Source: Bacteroidetes bacterium ADurb.Bin302 | GTDB lineage: Bacteria > Bacteroidota > Bacteroidia > Bacteroidales > Paludibacteraceae | NCBI GenBank assembly: GCA_002069025.1 | Contig: MWBK01000024.1 | Location: 1 to 8,923 of the forward strand | Length of the DNA: 8,923 nt | Direction of reading: 5' to 3' | Shown: one piece after another, positions 1-5,362 of the stretch | Layout of the letters: each line of letters starts with the position of its first letter | Position numbering within the stretch: position 1 is the first letter of the stretch | Translations under genes and position numbers: made by a program | Notes under the pieces: generated by a model | Databases searched by the model: none | Told to the model about the DNA's origin: nothing | Seen by the model: only the letters and a program-made list of their open reading frames with translations

Positions 1-329
1 TTTGCTTCTGCACCCTCGTTTGTAGCTCCCATACAATATACTCTACGACCAAATAATAAAAGTTCACCTTGCTGTCTATTAACCCAATGAAAATTCTTTT
101 CCCCCACAAGATCTCTTATATCATTTAAAACGTTACGCTGCAAAGTTGCAATTGTCTTACCTACCATTACAAGATCGCCTTGCGGACCATTTATAATAAA
201 TGTTAACCAACGCACTGTACAATTAACAGTCTTTGATGATCTAACGGATCCATGTGCTATATTTATACGCGCTGTAGAGTTCTTAATAAAATCAAGCGCC
301 TTAGCACTAAATTTCTTAAATACTATCAT
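1..329 (-). CDS. terL: Phage terminase large subunit (TerL), N-terminal part, cut by window edge
   Basis: This is the ATPase end of the packaging motor that cuts concatemeric phage DNA and pumps it into the capsid. Only about 109 N-terminal residues are in the window; a full TerL is usually 400-600 residues. The translation carries a Walker A-like loop GSVRSSKT at residues 27-34, with Ser where the second Gly of the usual GxxRSGKT is expected. It continues with a VGKTIATLQRNV stretch and a GATNEGAEAK motif near the cut end; both are hallmarks of PBSX/Terminase_3-type large subunits. The start ATG (327-329) is preceded by AGGTGG about 5 nt upstream and overlaps the end of the upstream gene by 14 bp in another frame, which implies translational coupling. 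The call is secure; the exact subfamily is inference. Confidence 0.9.
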   Translation of the reverse strand, partial: MIVFKKFSAKALDFIKNSTARINIAHGSVRSSKTVNCTVRWLTFIINGPQGDLVMVGKTIATLQRNVLNDIRDLVGEKNFHWVNRQQGELLLFGRRVYCMGATNEGAEA

Positions 330-828
330 CCGAACCACCTGAGGACTGTATCGCATTTACTAAACTCTTCAAGCCCTCCAAAGCCGGATTCGCATCGCCG
401 TTCACCGCACCATTCATTTTATTTAACAAATCAACAGACCCACGTATTTCAGTTCCAAGGCCAAGATACAAATCAACCACCGGCTTCGACAACCTTGATA
501 ACGTAGGATTATCGTCGGAATTATTTTTTATAATAGCACGAATTTCACCACCAAGAACACTCATGGTAAGCTGATAATCATTAATAACTTGTCTAATGTA
601 TTCGCCTTCTTTGTATTTTATAGAGGCGACTAATGTCATAGGCTTTACATCTTCACTCTCAGAAACCATTGTATTGTGCATTAAAGCATGCACTTGTAAA
701 TCTATAGTCTTTAGACCATATTCCTTAGCAATAGCCTCTATAGGTATGGCTTTATCTTCGGAATTACGACACAGTAATTTCTGCTCAATTTCATAACGTT
801 TAGGATGCGAACAAACTATACATGTCAT
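316..828 (-). CDS. terS: Probable phage terminase small subunit (TerS)
   Basis: The 170-residue product lies directly upstream of, and overlaps, the large terminase subunit. The N-terminus reads MTCIVCSHPKRYEIEQ, with Cys3, Cys6 and His8, and continues with a helix-turn-helix-like stretch (IEAIAKEYGLKTIDLQVH, residues 30-47) ending in a His-x3-His pair (H47, H51). A CxxC plus HxxxH arrangement could bind zinc. Cys-rich N-termini followed by an 'IA..yG' HTH are common in small proteins annotated as TerS or terminase-associated DNA binders. The middle and C-terminal parts look helical and fit oligomerisation, and the tail is Gly/Ser/Asp-rich. TerS recognises the packaging site and regulates TerL. 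An AAGGA sequence lies about 10 nt before the ATG. The call rests on gene order plus the HTH; another small DNA-binding protein is possible. Confidence 0.6.
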   Translation of the reverse strand: MTCIVCSHPKRYEIEQKLLCRNSEDKAIPIEAIAKEYGLKTIDLQVHALMHNTMVSESEDVKPMTLVASIKYKEGEYIRQVINDYQLTMSVLGGEIRAIIKNNSDDNPTLSRLSKPVVDLYLGLGTEIRGSVDLLNKMNGAVNGDANPALEGLKSLVNAIQSSGGSDDSI

Positions 829-870
829 TGCCTATTGTCCTTTCTATTAGTAATCTTGCTTTTCCTATTC

Positions 871-908
871 TATAATATTATTATAAAGTATATAAATGTA
901 TAATACAC
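871..908 (-). promoter_or_regulatory. Candidate promoter for the terminase genes, -10 element without a -35
   Basis: Read on the minus strand, positions 885 down to 871 spell TATAATAATATTATA. The same 15 bases form the -10 region and start of the two strong plus-strand promoters at 5885 and 8658. Seventeen bases upstream there is only GTGTAT, a poor -35. The element sits about 45 bp upstream of the probable TerS start. A good -10 without a -35 would fit an activator- or alternative-sigma-dependent late promoter; that is inference. Confidence 0.4.
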
Positions 909-983
909 CCGGGGACCGATAAAAAGTTTTGGGACTTCACATCATTACCTGGCAAAAACCGCGTGGAAGGCTTGAGGAGGACA

Positions 984-1220
984 ATGGAGATATTATTTGG
1001 TGCGCATGTTTTGATGACTTGGTATTTTAATAAGGATGAATTAAGTGGCCATGATCAAATCGTAGTCGAAAGAACTATACAGCGGAATCCAGAATGGGTT
1101 AAATTATTTTTTACTGGCCGCGGTGTAATATTGATCGGCGATGAGTTGCTGCATGTTCTTACGGAGACAAAGCAAGGTAAATTATTGTCTGATGCCATTT
1201 ATTGGGCCCTGCATAAATAA
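984..1220 (+). CDS. Small protein of unknown function (78 aa)
   Basis: I do not recognise this protein. The start chosen is the ATG at 984, preceded by GAGGAGG with a tight 3-nt gap; an in-frame GTG at 963 has no ribosome binding site. The 78 residues begin MEILFGAHVLMTWYFN, have a mixed hydrophobic/charged middle (EWVKLFFTGRGVILIGDELL) and end AIYWALHK. No clear membrane segment or catalytic motif is visible. It is transcribed divergently from the terminase genes and closed off by terminator-like hairpins, so it appears to be a monocistronic unit. No convincing promoter is seen in 886-983. Confidence 0.65.
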   Translation: MEILFGAHVLMTWYFNKDELSGHDQIVVERTIQRNPEWVKLFFTGRGVILIGDELLHVLTETKQGKLLSDAIYWALHK

Positions 1221-1239
1221 CGCGCTCAATTTTTTTTTT
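1201..1239 (+). terminator. Rho-independent terminator overlapping the end of the 984 gene
   Basis: ATTGGGC (1201-1207) pairs with GCTCAAT (1224-1230) with one G-U wobble, closing a 16-nt loop, and is followed at once by nine T residues (1231-1239). The left arm lies inside the last codons of the gene. The U-tract is convincing; the loop is rather large. Confidence 0.6.
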
Positions 1240-1251
1240 GCCCATGACCCG

Positions 1252-1280
1252 GTACTGATGGTAAGCACTCAGTACTTTTT
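1252..1280 (+). terminator. Second terminator-like hairpin
   Basis: GTACTGA (1252-1258) and TCAGTAC (1269-1275) form a perfect 7-bp stem with a 10-nt loop, followed by TTTTT (1276-1280). Together with the hairpin at 1201-1239 it forms a tandem terminator that isolates the 984 gene from the operon downstream. Confidence 0.5.
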
Positions 1281-1300
1281 CAGGTTGTATGTGAATGGTG

Positions 1301-1363
1301 TATACGAACAAAACTATAATTATGTTATAACATAATTAAGTATTCGTATAAGTATAATTATAC
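1301..1363 (+). promoter_or_regulatory. Nested palindromes upstream of the 1393-4209 operon, probable operator/promoter
   Basis: A perfect 22-bp palindrome (1317-1338, half-site TAATTATGTTA) is enclosed by an outer inverted repeat TATACGAA (1301-1308) / TTCGTATA (1343-1350). Two bases further on is a perfect 12-bp palindrome GTATAATTATAC (1352-1363). TATAAT sequences at 1315-1320 and 1353-1358 lie inside these dyads and could be -10 elements, but neither has a good -35. The position between a tandem terminator and the first gene of a long operon suggests transcription control by a dimeric repressor or activator. Confidence 0.5.
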
Positions 1364-1392
1364 ATATACATAACGAAAGGAGGTATAGTACT

Positions 1393-1545
1393 ATGATGAA
1401 CATGGATGAAGCTACATCTAAGATCTGGAACGAGATTCTATTCAAGAAAGAAGCTTTGACTTTCAACGAGAACATGTATATCTGGGACGTTCTTCAAGCT
1501 ATGAAAGCTGAGATCGTTAGACTTACAGAAGAAACAGTAGAGTAA
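1393..1545 (+). CDS. Small protein of unknown function (50 aa)
   Basis: First gene of the operon. The ATG at 1393 follows AAAGGAGG with 9-nt spacing. The product begins MMNMDEATSKIWNEILF and ends in an acidic tail TEETVE. It looks like two amphipathic helices (Ile, Leu, Trp on one face, Lys/Glu on the other). I do not recognise it. ATG codons at 1396 and 1402 are alternative starts, but 1393 is best placed. Confidence 0.65.
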   Translation: MMNMDEATSKIWNEILFKKEALTFNENMYIWDVLQAMKAEIVRLTEETVE

Positions 1546-1578
1546 GACTTATATCACTTATAGAAAGGAGGTGATTCA

Positions 1579-1746
1579 ATGGCAGATAACAGTAATGGTT
1601 TCACTATTATCGTATATGATGAATCTAAGGATCGTAGATTCACACTACAGTTCGATAATTATTATGAAGCTAGGAAGCGCTATTGGAAGATACACTATTC
1701 AAAATACTTAATAGCTGTATCAATAAACTTCGATCCATATAAATAA
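1579..1746 (+). CDS. Small aromatic-rich protein of unknown function (55 aa)
   Basis: The ATG at 1579 is preceded by AAAGGAGGTGAT, an almost complete anti-16S match. The product has many Tyr and Phe residues (FDNYYEARKRYWKIHYSKY) and alternates hydrophobic and polar residues near the N-terminus (FTIIVYDE), which suggests a small beta-strand plus helix fold. It lies 33 nt after the preceding gene. No family is recognised. Confidence 0.65.
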   Translation: MADNSNGFTIIVYDESKDRRFTLQFDNYYEARKRYWKIHYSKYLIAVSINFDPYK

Positions 1747-1771
1747 ACTAATAAATAAAAGGAGACTAATT

Positions 1772-1942
1772 ATGAAAACTATCGTTGTAGAGCTATCAGA
1801 GATAGCAAGAGAAAGATGTAATGTTATATTGAATGAGATGCGTTATTATGTCAATATGAACAATCTTAAGAATGAATTAGAAGCAATATATGCTGATAAG
1901 AGTAACTATATAGTAAGAAAGGAGGAAAAAAATAATGGATAA
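1772..1942 (+). CDS. Small protein of unknown function (56 aa)
   Basis: The ATG at 1772 follows AAAAGGAGA with normal spacing. The product begins MKTIVVELSEIARERCNVIL and is probably mostly helical; the tail is basic/acidic (VRKEEKNNG). The last codons contain the AAAGGAGG ribosome binding site of the next gene, whose ATG at 1935 overlaps this reading frame by 8 bp, so the two are probably translationally coupled. Unrecognised. Confidence 0.65.
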   Translation: MKTIVVELSEIARERCNVILNEMRYYVNMNNLKNELEAIYADKSNYIVRKEEKNNG

Positions 1943-2288
1943 GATTCAGGAAGCTATCTATGGTGTAGTAATAGACTATGCTGATGATGTTTATGATCTA
2001 AGGGATCTGTTAGTAATACTTGGTGTATTCAAAAGTATAAAACTTGAATGGACAAAACCAAAACGTAAACATCATAACAGAAACACAAGGGCATTAGTAG
2101 AGATTGCAGAGAATGCACGTCAATTAGAAGTAAGAAGAAAGATTACAGAGAATGCTTATCAGTTAGAAATATTAACGTATAAGTATCTAACAAGTAATTC
2201 TCCGTATCTCAAGGATATGCAAGATAAGTTCGAAAAGCTTAAAGATGAACGTGCAAGATTGTTCGAAGCTGTATGGGATAATATTTAA
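1935..2288 (+). CDS. Coiled-coil-like protein of unknown function (117 aa)
   Basis: The N-terminal third is acidic and aliphatic (VVIDYADDVYDLRDLLVILG). It is followed by a basic patch (KPKRKHHNRNTR, about residues 41-52) and then a charged helical region. That region contains a near-exact 11-residue tandem repeat, EIAENARQLEV then KITENAYQLEI, about five residues apart. The C-terminus is also helical and charged (FEKLKDERARLFEAVW). Basic patch plus coiled coil suggests an oligomeric nucleic-acid or protein binder; that is inference. Start at ATG 1935 with AAGGAGG upstream. It is the last gene before the first G-quadruplex spacer. Confidence 0.7.
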   Translation: MDKIQEAIYGVVIDYADDVYDLRDLLVILGVFKSIKLEWTKPKRKHHNRNTRALVEIAENARQLEVRRKITENAYQLEILTYKYLTSNSPYLKDMQDKFEKLKDERARLFEAVWDNI

Positions 2289-2339
2289 TTAAATAAAAGT
2301 GACGAGGGTGGGAGGGTGGGCAAAGAAAGGAATAGGACT
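2289..2339 (+). promoter_or_regulatory. G-quadruplex intergenic module 1
   Basis: The spacer starts straight after the TAA of the preceding gene. Positions 2306-2320 read GGGTGGGAGGGTGGG: four G3 tracts with single-base loops on the coding strand, the pattern giving the most stable parallel quadruplexes. The ribosome binding site (AAAGG, about 2326-2330) follows within 6 nt and the ATG is at 2340. The upstream half, TTAAATAAAAGTGA, is shared exactly with module 2. Confidence 0.75.
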
Positions 2340-2750
2340 ATGAAGAAATTAGTACTAAAGCTAAGAAGAAATGAAGTAGAGATGTTATTGGATGTCTTAA
2401 TGGAAGCTTACCTATGTAAGGACTTTACAATTGTTGATCAGATAATGTGTGAACTTGAACATTTTCTTGATCTGACACGTAAACCACTTATGGTTAAACC
2501 ATTAAGACTAGAAGATCTAGCAGAACGCACTCAATTTGCTATAAATGCTGTTGAAATTGGGTATGACATTAACGTTGTAGTTAACAACATAAAATCACTC
2601 GATGTACTATTAGAGTGTGTAGCATATTACGATTCGATACTTAACAGTAAGAGACATTCGAAACGTAAAAAAGAACAGCTATTATCAAAGATAGATACGT
2701 TTGGTATAGCAGCAACATGTCTGATTAAAGATGATTTTATAAAAGAATAA
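2340..2750 (+). CDS. Protein of unknown function (136 aa) behind G4 module 1
   Basis: The chosen start is the ATG at 2340 with AAAGGA 9-10 nt upstream; an in-frame GTG at 2316 lies inside the G-quadruplex motif and is unlikely. The product is mostly helical: MKKLVLKLRRNEVEMLLDVL, a leucine-rich stretch, then a Lys/Arg cluster (SKRHSKRKKEQ) near residues 103-113 and an Ile/Ala-rich C-terminal helix. No family is recognised. The basic cluster might bind nucleic acid. Confidence 0.7.
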   Translation: MKKLVLKLRRNEVEMLLDVLMEAYLCKDFTIVDQIMCELEHFLDLTRKPLMVKPLRLEDLAERTQFAINAVEIGYDINVVVNNIKSLDVLLECVAYYDSILNSKRHSKRKKEQLLSKIDTFGIAATCLIKDDFIKE

Positions 2751-2771
2751 TGAAGAAAGGAGGAAACCATA

Positions 2772-3122
2772 ATGGAAGCATACAGAAATAAAGACTTAGT
2801 AACAATAACAATTGATGATTATCAAGATGCTATAGTCGCTAAGAAATTTCTAGAGTATGTATTGTTGGTTGAAGAAGATATTACCTATGACAACTTAGTA
2901 GGTAAATTCGCAACACCAACAGAGAGCAAATATTCGCTATACCGTATAGCGAGTATAAGAAAAGGTATTAGATTAGTACAAGCGTTTATATCGAAGAAAG
3001 AAACAGCGCACGGTGCTAAGGTAATGCCAACAAAGATCGATATACTAATGAATACCGAGTCATACAACAGATTTGTGAAGGAGTTTATACACACTGTAAC
3101 AAGTATGATAGCAACGATCTAA
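2772..3122 (+). CDS. Protein of unknown function (116 aa)
   Basis: The ATG at 2772 is preceded by AAAGGAGG at good spacing. The gap to the previous gene is only 21 nt and has no G-quadruplex module, unlike the other three genes in this stretch. The product begins MEAYRNKDLVTITIDDYQDA, with a mixed alpha/beta look, and contains SIRKGIRLVQAFISKKE in the middle. Unrecognised; no catalytic motif or membrane segment is visible. Confidence 0.7.
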   Translation: MEAYRNKDLVTITIDDYQDAIVAKKFLEYVLLVEEDITYDNLVGKFATPTESKYSLYRIASIRKGIRLVQAFISKKETAHGAKVMPTKIDILMNTESYNRFVKEFIHTVTSMIATI

Positions 3123-3173
3123 ATTAAATAAAAGTGATCAGGGTGGGTGGGTGGGAACGAAAGGAGACATACT
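3123..3173 (+). promoter_or_regulatory. G-quadruplex intergenic module 2, (GGGT)4-type
   Basis: Positions 3141-3155 read GGGTGGGTGGGTGGG, essentially the (GGGT)4 sequence known to form an exceptionally stable parallel quadruplex. It lies directly between the TAA ending at 3122 and the Shine-Dalgarno AAAGGAGA (3160-3167) of the next gene. Spacer length is 51 nt, the same as module 1, and 14 bases upstream of the G-tracts are identical to module 1. Confidence 0.8.
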
Positions 3174-3752
3174 ATGTCAGAAAAAAGAATTACTATGGAA
3201 CTAGCAAAAGCAAGGTATCGTGTAGAGTTGGTTAACAAAGAGATCTTTGATCTAATGTTTGATCACGTATCTGGTAACAATGGTGATACCTTCAAGGAAT
3301 CATCTGAGTACACTATCAAAATGATAGAAAACAGATACAAGATTCTTGAGAACCTTCACATTCAAATTGTGAATCTTCAAGAAAGAGCACAATGCAAAAC
3401 ACTCAAATGGTTTGAGACACTATCTCTTAGAGATAGAGCATCAGTACTATTGGATTTGGTGATAGCGTGTACTTATGAAGATGTGTTTGATGTTGATGTT
3501 GAGGTACTTGAACGCGTACAGTTGTTAGTTGAAGATTCCTATGAAGATGACGTTCCAACAAAAGAGTACATCACGGATTATAATGATGTAATCATGGTAC
3601 TGTTGAACACATTGGAAAAAGGTATCGGTCAACCAGGTTCCGAAGATGCTGTAAGAGAAGAAAATTGGGATAGTGGATTAACGTTAGCAGATATCGTTGT
3701 GAGAGTACCTTTCATAATGGATATCAACATGAAGCAGTCGTACAATTTCTAA
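3174..3752 (+). CDS. Protein of unknown function (192 aa) behind G4 module 2
   Basis: The chosen start is the ATG at 3174 with AAAGGAGA 7 nt upstream; the in-frame GTG at 3147 is within the G-tracts. The N-terminal 80 residues are helical and charged (MELAKARYRVELVNKEIF ... MIENRYKILENLHIQIVNLQ), like a coiled coil. A leucine-rich helix SLRDRASVLLDLVIA and an acidic centre (YEDVFDVDVEVLE, EDSYEDDVPTKE) follow. The C-terminus is more mixed. Unrecognised. It is the largest protein of the operon. Confidence 0.7.
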   Translation: MSEKRITMELAKARYRVELVNKEIFDLMFDHVSGNNGDTFKESSEYTIKMIENRYKILENLHIQIVNLQERAQCKTLKWFETLSLRDRASVLLDLVIACTYEDVFDVDVEVLERVQLLVEDSYEDDVPTKEYITDYNDVIMVLLNTLEKGIGQPGSEDAVREENWDSGLTLADIVVRVPFIMDINMKQSYNF

Positions 3753-3804
3753 AGTAAGTTAGTAAAAGGGTGGGAGGGTGGGCAAAAAGAAAGGAATAAA
3801 GAAT
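3753..3804 (+). promoter_or_regulatory. G-quadruplex intergenic module 3
   Basis: Positions 3768-3782 read GGGTGGGAGGGTGGG, identical to module 1. The motif follows the TAA ending at 3752 and precedes AAAGGA (3790-3795) and the ATG at 3805. Spacer length is 52 nt. The A/T-rich part upstream of the G-tracts is less like modules 1 and 2, so the G-tracts are the most conserved piece. Confidence 0.75.
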
Positions 3805-4209
3805 ATGGACATGAACAAGAAAATGGAACAAGCATACGAGTATGCACTCACACAGTTTGCAGAATCGCAAGGGGACGCTAAGATGCTCATACAGGTTGTA
3901 TGGACACTTAGATATCTAGGTATGAAGATGAAGAAACCTGTTGCTGCAAGCAAAGAAGAATGCTATGCTGACGAACCTGATCTTCCAGATGAAATTCAGG
4001 AACTCGATTATCAGTATGCAATGCTAGTTCATGAAACAAGAGCAGTCATGTATAGGTACTTTACAACCGAAAACGGTAATATACATGATGAAACATTACA
4101 TGCTTTATACGACTTACACGCTAAGTTCGAGTTCAATAATGAAGCATGTAGCGAAGCTTGGGAAAAACTTGGAACCTTAGAGGAATACCTCTACGGTACC
4201 GAGAAGTAG
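3805..4209 (+). CDS. Acidic protein of unknown function (134 aa) behind G4 module 3
   Basis: Start at ATG 3805 with AAAGGA 9 nt upstream; an in-frame GTG at 3778 overlaps the G-tracts and is rejected. The product has a helical N-terminus (MDMNKKMEQAYEYALTQFAE) and a strongly acidic middle (ADEPDLPDEIQELDYQYA, about residues 56-73). It also has several Tyr-, Glu- and His-containing helices (ETLHALYDLHAKFEF). High acidity could indicate a DNA mimic or simply a small acidic phage protein; I cannot tell. Last gene before the inverted-repeat cassette. Confidence 0.7.
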   Translation: MDMNKKMEQAYEYALTQFAESQGDAKMLIQVVWTLRYLGMKMKKPVAASKEECYADEPDLPDEIQELDYQYAMLVHETRAVMYRYFTTENGNIHDETLHALYDLHAKFEFNNEACSEAWEKLGTLEEYLYGTEK

Positions 4210-4229
4210 TACCAAATGTTGTAAATATG

Positions 4230-4254
4230 AAAGGAGACCAACAATAATCTAAAA
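4230..4254 (+). other. Orphan Shine-Dalgarno without a start codon
   Basis: AAAGGAGA at 4230-4237 matches the other ribosome binding sites of the operon, but the bases that follow (CCAACAATAATCTAA) hold no ATG, GTG or TTG at usable distance and soon meet a stop. A lost start codon, or the edge of an inserted cassette, would explain it. Confidence 0.35.
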
Positions 4255-4262
4255 TCAGGACA

Positions 4263-4305
4263 CTGACAATGTATGTGATTGTGTGCTGCGTACGAAGTTT
4301 ACCTC
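4263..4305 (+). repeat. Left inverted repeat of the 4339-5209 gene pair
   Basis: This 43-bp stretch starts CTGACAATGTA, has GTGCTGCG in the middle and ends GTTTACCTC. Its reverse complement matches 5218-5259 at about three quarters of positions, with perfect blocks of 11, 8 and 8 bases. It contains a possible 18-codon leader ORF from the ATG at 4269 (to 4325) with only a weak AGGA upstream. The three bases just outside the left arm and just outside the right arm are both ACA. Confidence 0.65.
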
Positions 4306-4338
4306 CGAACCTATTATATAAATAGAAGGAGACTAATT

Positions 4339-4875
4339 ATGTCAAAGAAAAATACTGTAGTAGTAGTAGAGAAGAAAGACGATCTTATTGAATTAGTGGA
4401 GGTAAACACAATGAAAACATTAGCAGAGAGAATCCGTGAAGGATTCGAACAGAATGAGGGTCTTACATGGAAGACACTCGCTGACAACATGAACGTCACT
4501 TACAACATGATCAGGGCAGCAGCCAAGCAGCCAATACCTGGTGTAATCTACGATCCAGATGCTATAAACTGGGACGCAGTAGCAGCTTACCTTACAAAGG
4601 TAAAAGCTCCTAAAGCAGTAGAACTACCAGATTTTGCAAGCATAGTTGGGAAACCAGCTCCTTGCAAGATGAATATCGATGATTGGAAAGTTGGTATGCA
4701 GGTAATGTTCACAAATGCAGGTGGTGGAAAAACATACTACAACAACTTGTTCACAATTAAGTTGATTGAAGATGGTTACATCACAATGAAAAATGTGAAA
4801 ACGATGAAAATGTGTTCACTGAACTTTAACACATTTTATCATCAGATGCCTAAGAGAGTTGAAGAGGTGAAATAA
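4339..4875 (+). CDS. Family A protein, HTH-like with PIPG-YDPDAINWDA signature (178 aa)
   Basis: Largest of three paralogues in the window (others at 7170 and 8691). Residues 43-66 (TWKTLADNMNVTYNMIRAAA) look like a helix-turn-helix. The shared signature KQPIPG-VI-YDPDAINWDA (residues 63-80) follows. The C-terminal half is beta-rich and matches the 7170 product loosely: VG-x2-V, then a Tyr, then NF-x-TF-x-H near residues 162-168. The start at ATG 4339 has AGAAGGAGA upstream. A second strong start, GGAGG (4398-4402) then ATG 4411 (Met25), would give a protein whose N-terminus matches the length of the paralogues, so two forms may be made. Biochemical function is unknown; DNA binding is inferred from the HTH-like part. 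Confidence 0.75.
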   Translation: MSKKNTVVVVEKKDDLIELVEVNTMKTLAERIREGFEQNEGLTWKTLADNMNVTYNMIRAAAKQPIPGVIYDPDAINWDAVAAYLTKVKAPKAVELPDFASIVGKPAPCKMNIDDWKVGMQVMFTNAGGGKTYYNNLFTIKLIEDGYITMKNVKTMKMCSLNFNTFYHQMPKRVEEVK

Positions 4876-4876
4876 C

Positions 4877-5209
4877 ATGAAGTACACAGTAGCTGAAAGA
4901 ACAATGATCGAAGATTTCGATCGCTTCCTTGCGTCACACAGAACATTGAAAGTCGGATTAGTTGGCAGCCCACAGTTTGCAGAGCCTAAACTCGCTCGTG
5001 AATTCACGAATGACGAGAAAATCGCATATGCAAAATCTGTCAGCTTTTCAAGGTACACAGCAAGTGTGGAAAAAATGATTCAGTCAAAGCGCATTGACGC
5101 TGAGGAGTTCATTAACTCCACAAAAGATACTTTGGTATTACCAAACAGTATCAATGAAGCATACCTTGAATACCGCATAGAGTTATTCCACGATAGAATC
5201 GCGAAGTAA
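4877..5209 (+). CDS. Family B protein of unknown function (110 aa)
   Basis: It starts 1 nt after the stop of the 4339 gene, with GAGGTGA in that gene's last codons serving as ribosome binding site, so the two are surely co-translated. The core, residues 34-52, reads FAEPKLAREFTNDEKIAY. It aligns with FGELRYATDFTDEEKVEY in the product at 8227, and its C-terminal LVLPNS ... RIELFHDRI resembles the protein read from 8402. This makes it the intact reference member of the family. The protein is charged and helical, with no membrane segment or known catalytic motif. Its pairing with a family A gene is repeated at 7170-8691. Confidence 0.75.
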   Translation: MKYTVAERTMIEDFDRFLASHRTLKVGLVGSPQFAEPKLAREFTNDEKIAYAKSVSFSRYTASVEKMIQSKRIDAEEFINSTKDTLVLPNSINEAYLEYRIELFHDRIAK

Positions 5210-5217
5210 CAAACATT

Positions 5218-5259
5218 GAGGTAAACCAGTGCGCAGCACGCACTCATGTACATTGTCAG
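5218..5259 (-). repeat. Right inverted repeat of the 4339-5209 gene pair
   Basis: This 42-bp stretch starts GAGGTAAAC and ends TACATTGTCAG, the inverted copy of 4263-4305. It also contains its own perfect hairpin: AGTGCG (5228-5233), loop CAGCA, CGCACT (5239-5244). No T-run follows, so it is not a standard terminator. In a transcript spanning the cassette, the two repeats could pair and bring the ends together. Confidence 0.65.
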
Positions 5260-5362
5260 ACATAACTTAATATAGTCTCACCCCCGACTTGTCCTACCAT
5301 CCGTCTGCCTAAAAATCAGCACATTTTGCCTAATTTGCAAAAACTGCAAATAAAAAAACGTC
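5260..5362. other. Gene-free stretch upstream of promoter 1, with short repeats
   Basis: No coding potential is seen. TGCCTAA occurs twice (5306-5312 and 5327-5333), exactly 21 bp apart, two helical turns. A small hairpin ATTTGC / GCAAAT lies just downstream, followed by an A-tract that could act as an UP element for the promoter at 5363. These may be binding sites; nothing firmer can be said. Confidence 0.3.

Noticed and set aside
252..506. Plus-strand open frame opposite the terminase genes
   Set aside because: No ribosome binding site, and the composition is that of an antisense shadow of two well-supported minus-strand genes.
4269..4325. 18-codon ORF (MYVIVCC...) within the left inverted repeat as a leader peptide
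   Set aside because: Only a weak AGGA precedes it, and it lies within a repeat whose conservation is better explained at DNA or RNA level.
4263..5259. Inverted-repeat cassette as a true insertion sequence
   Set aside because: No transposase or recombinase motif in the enclosed genes, and the matching flank is only three bases, so mobility remains a hypothesis.
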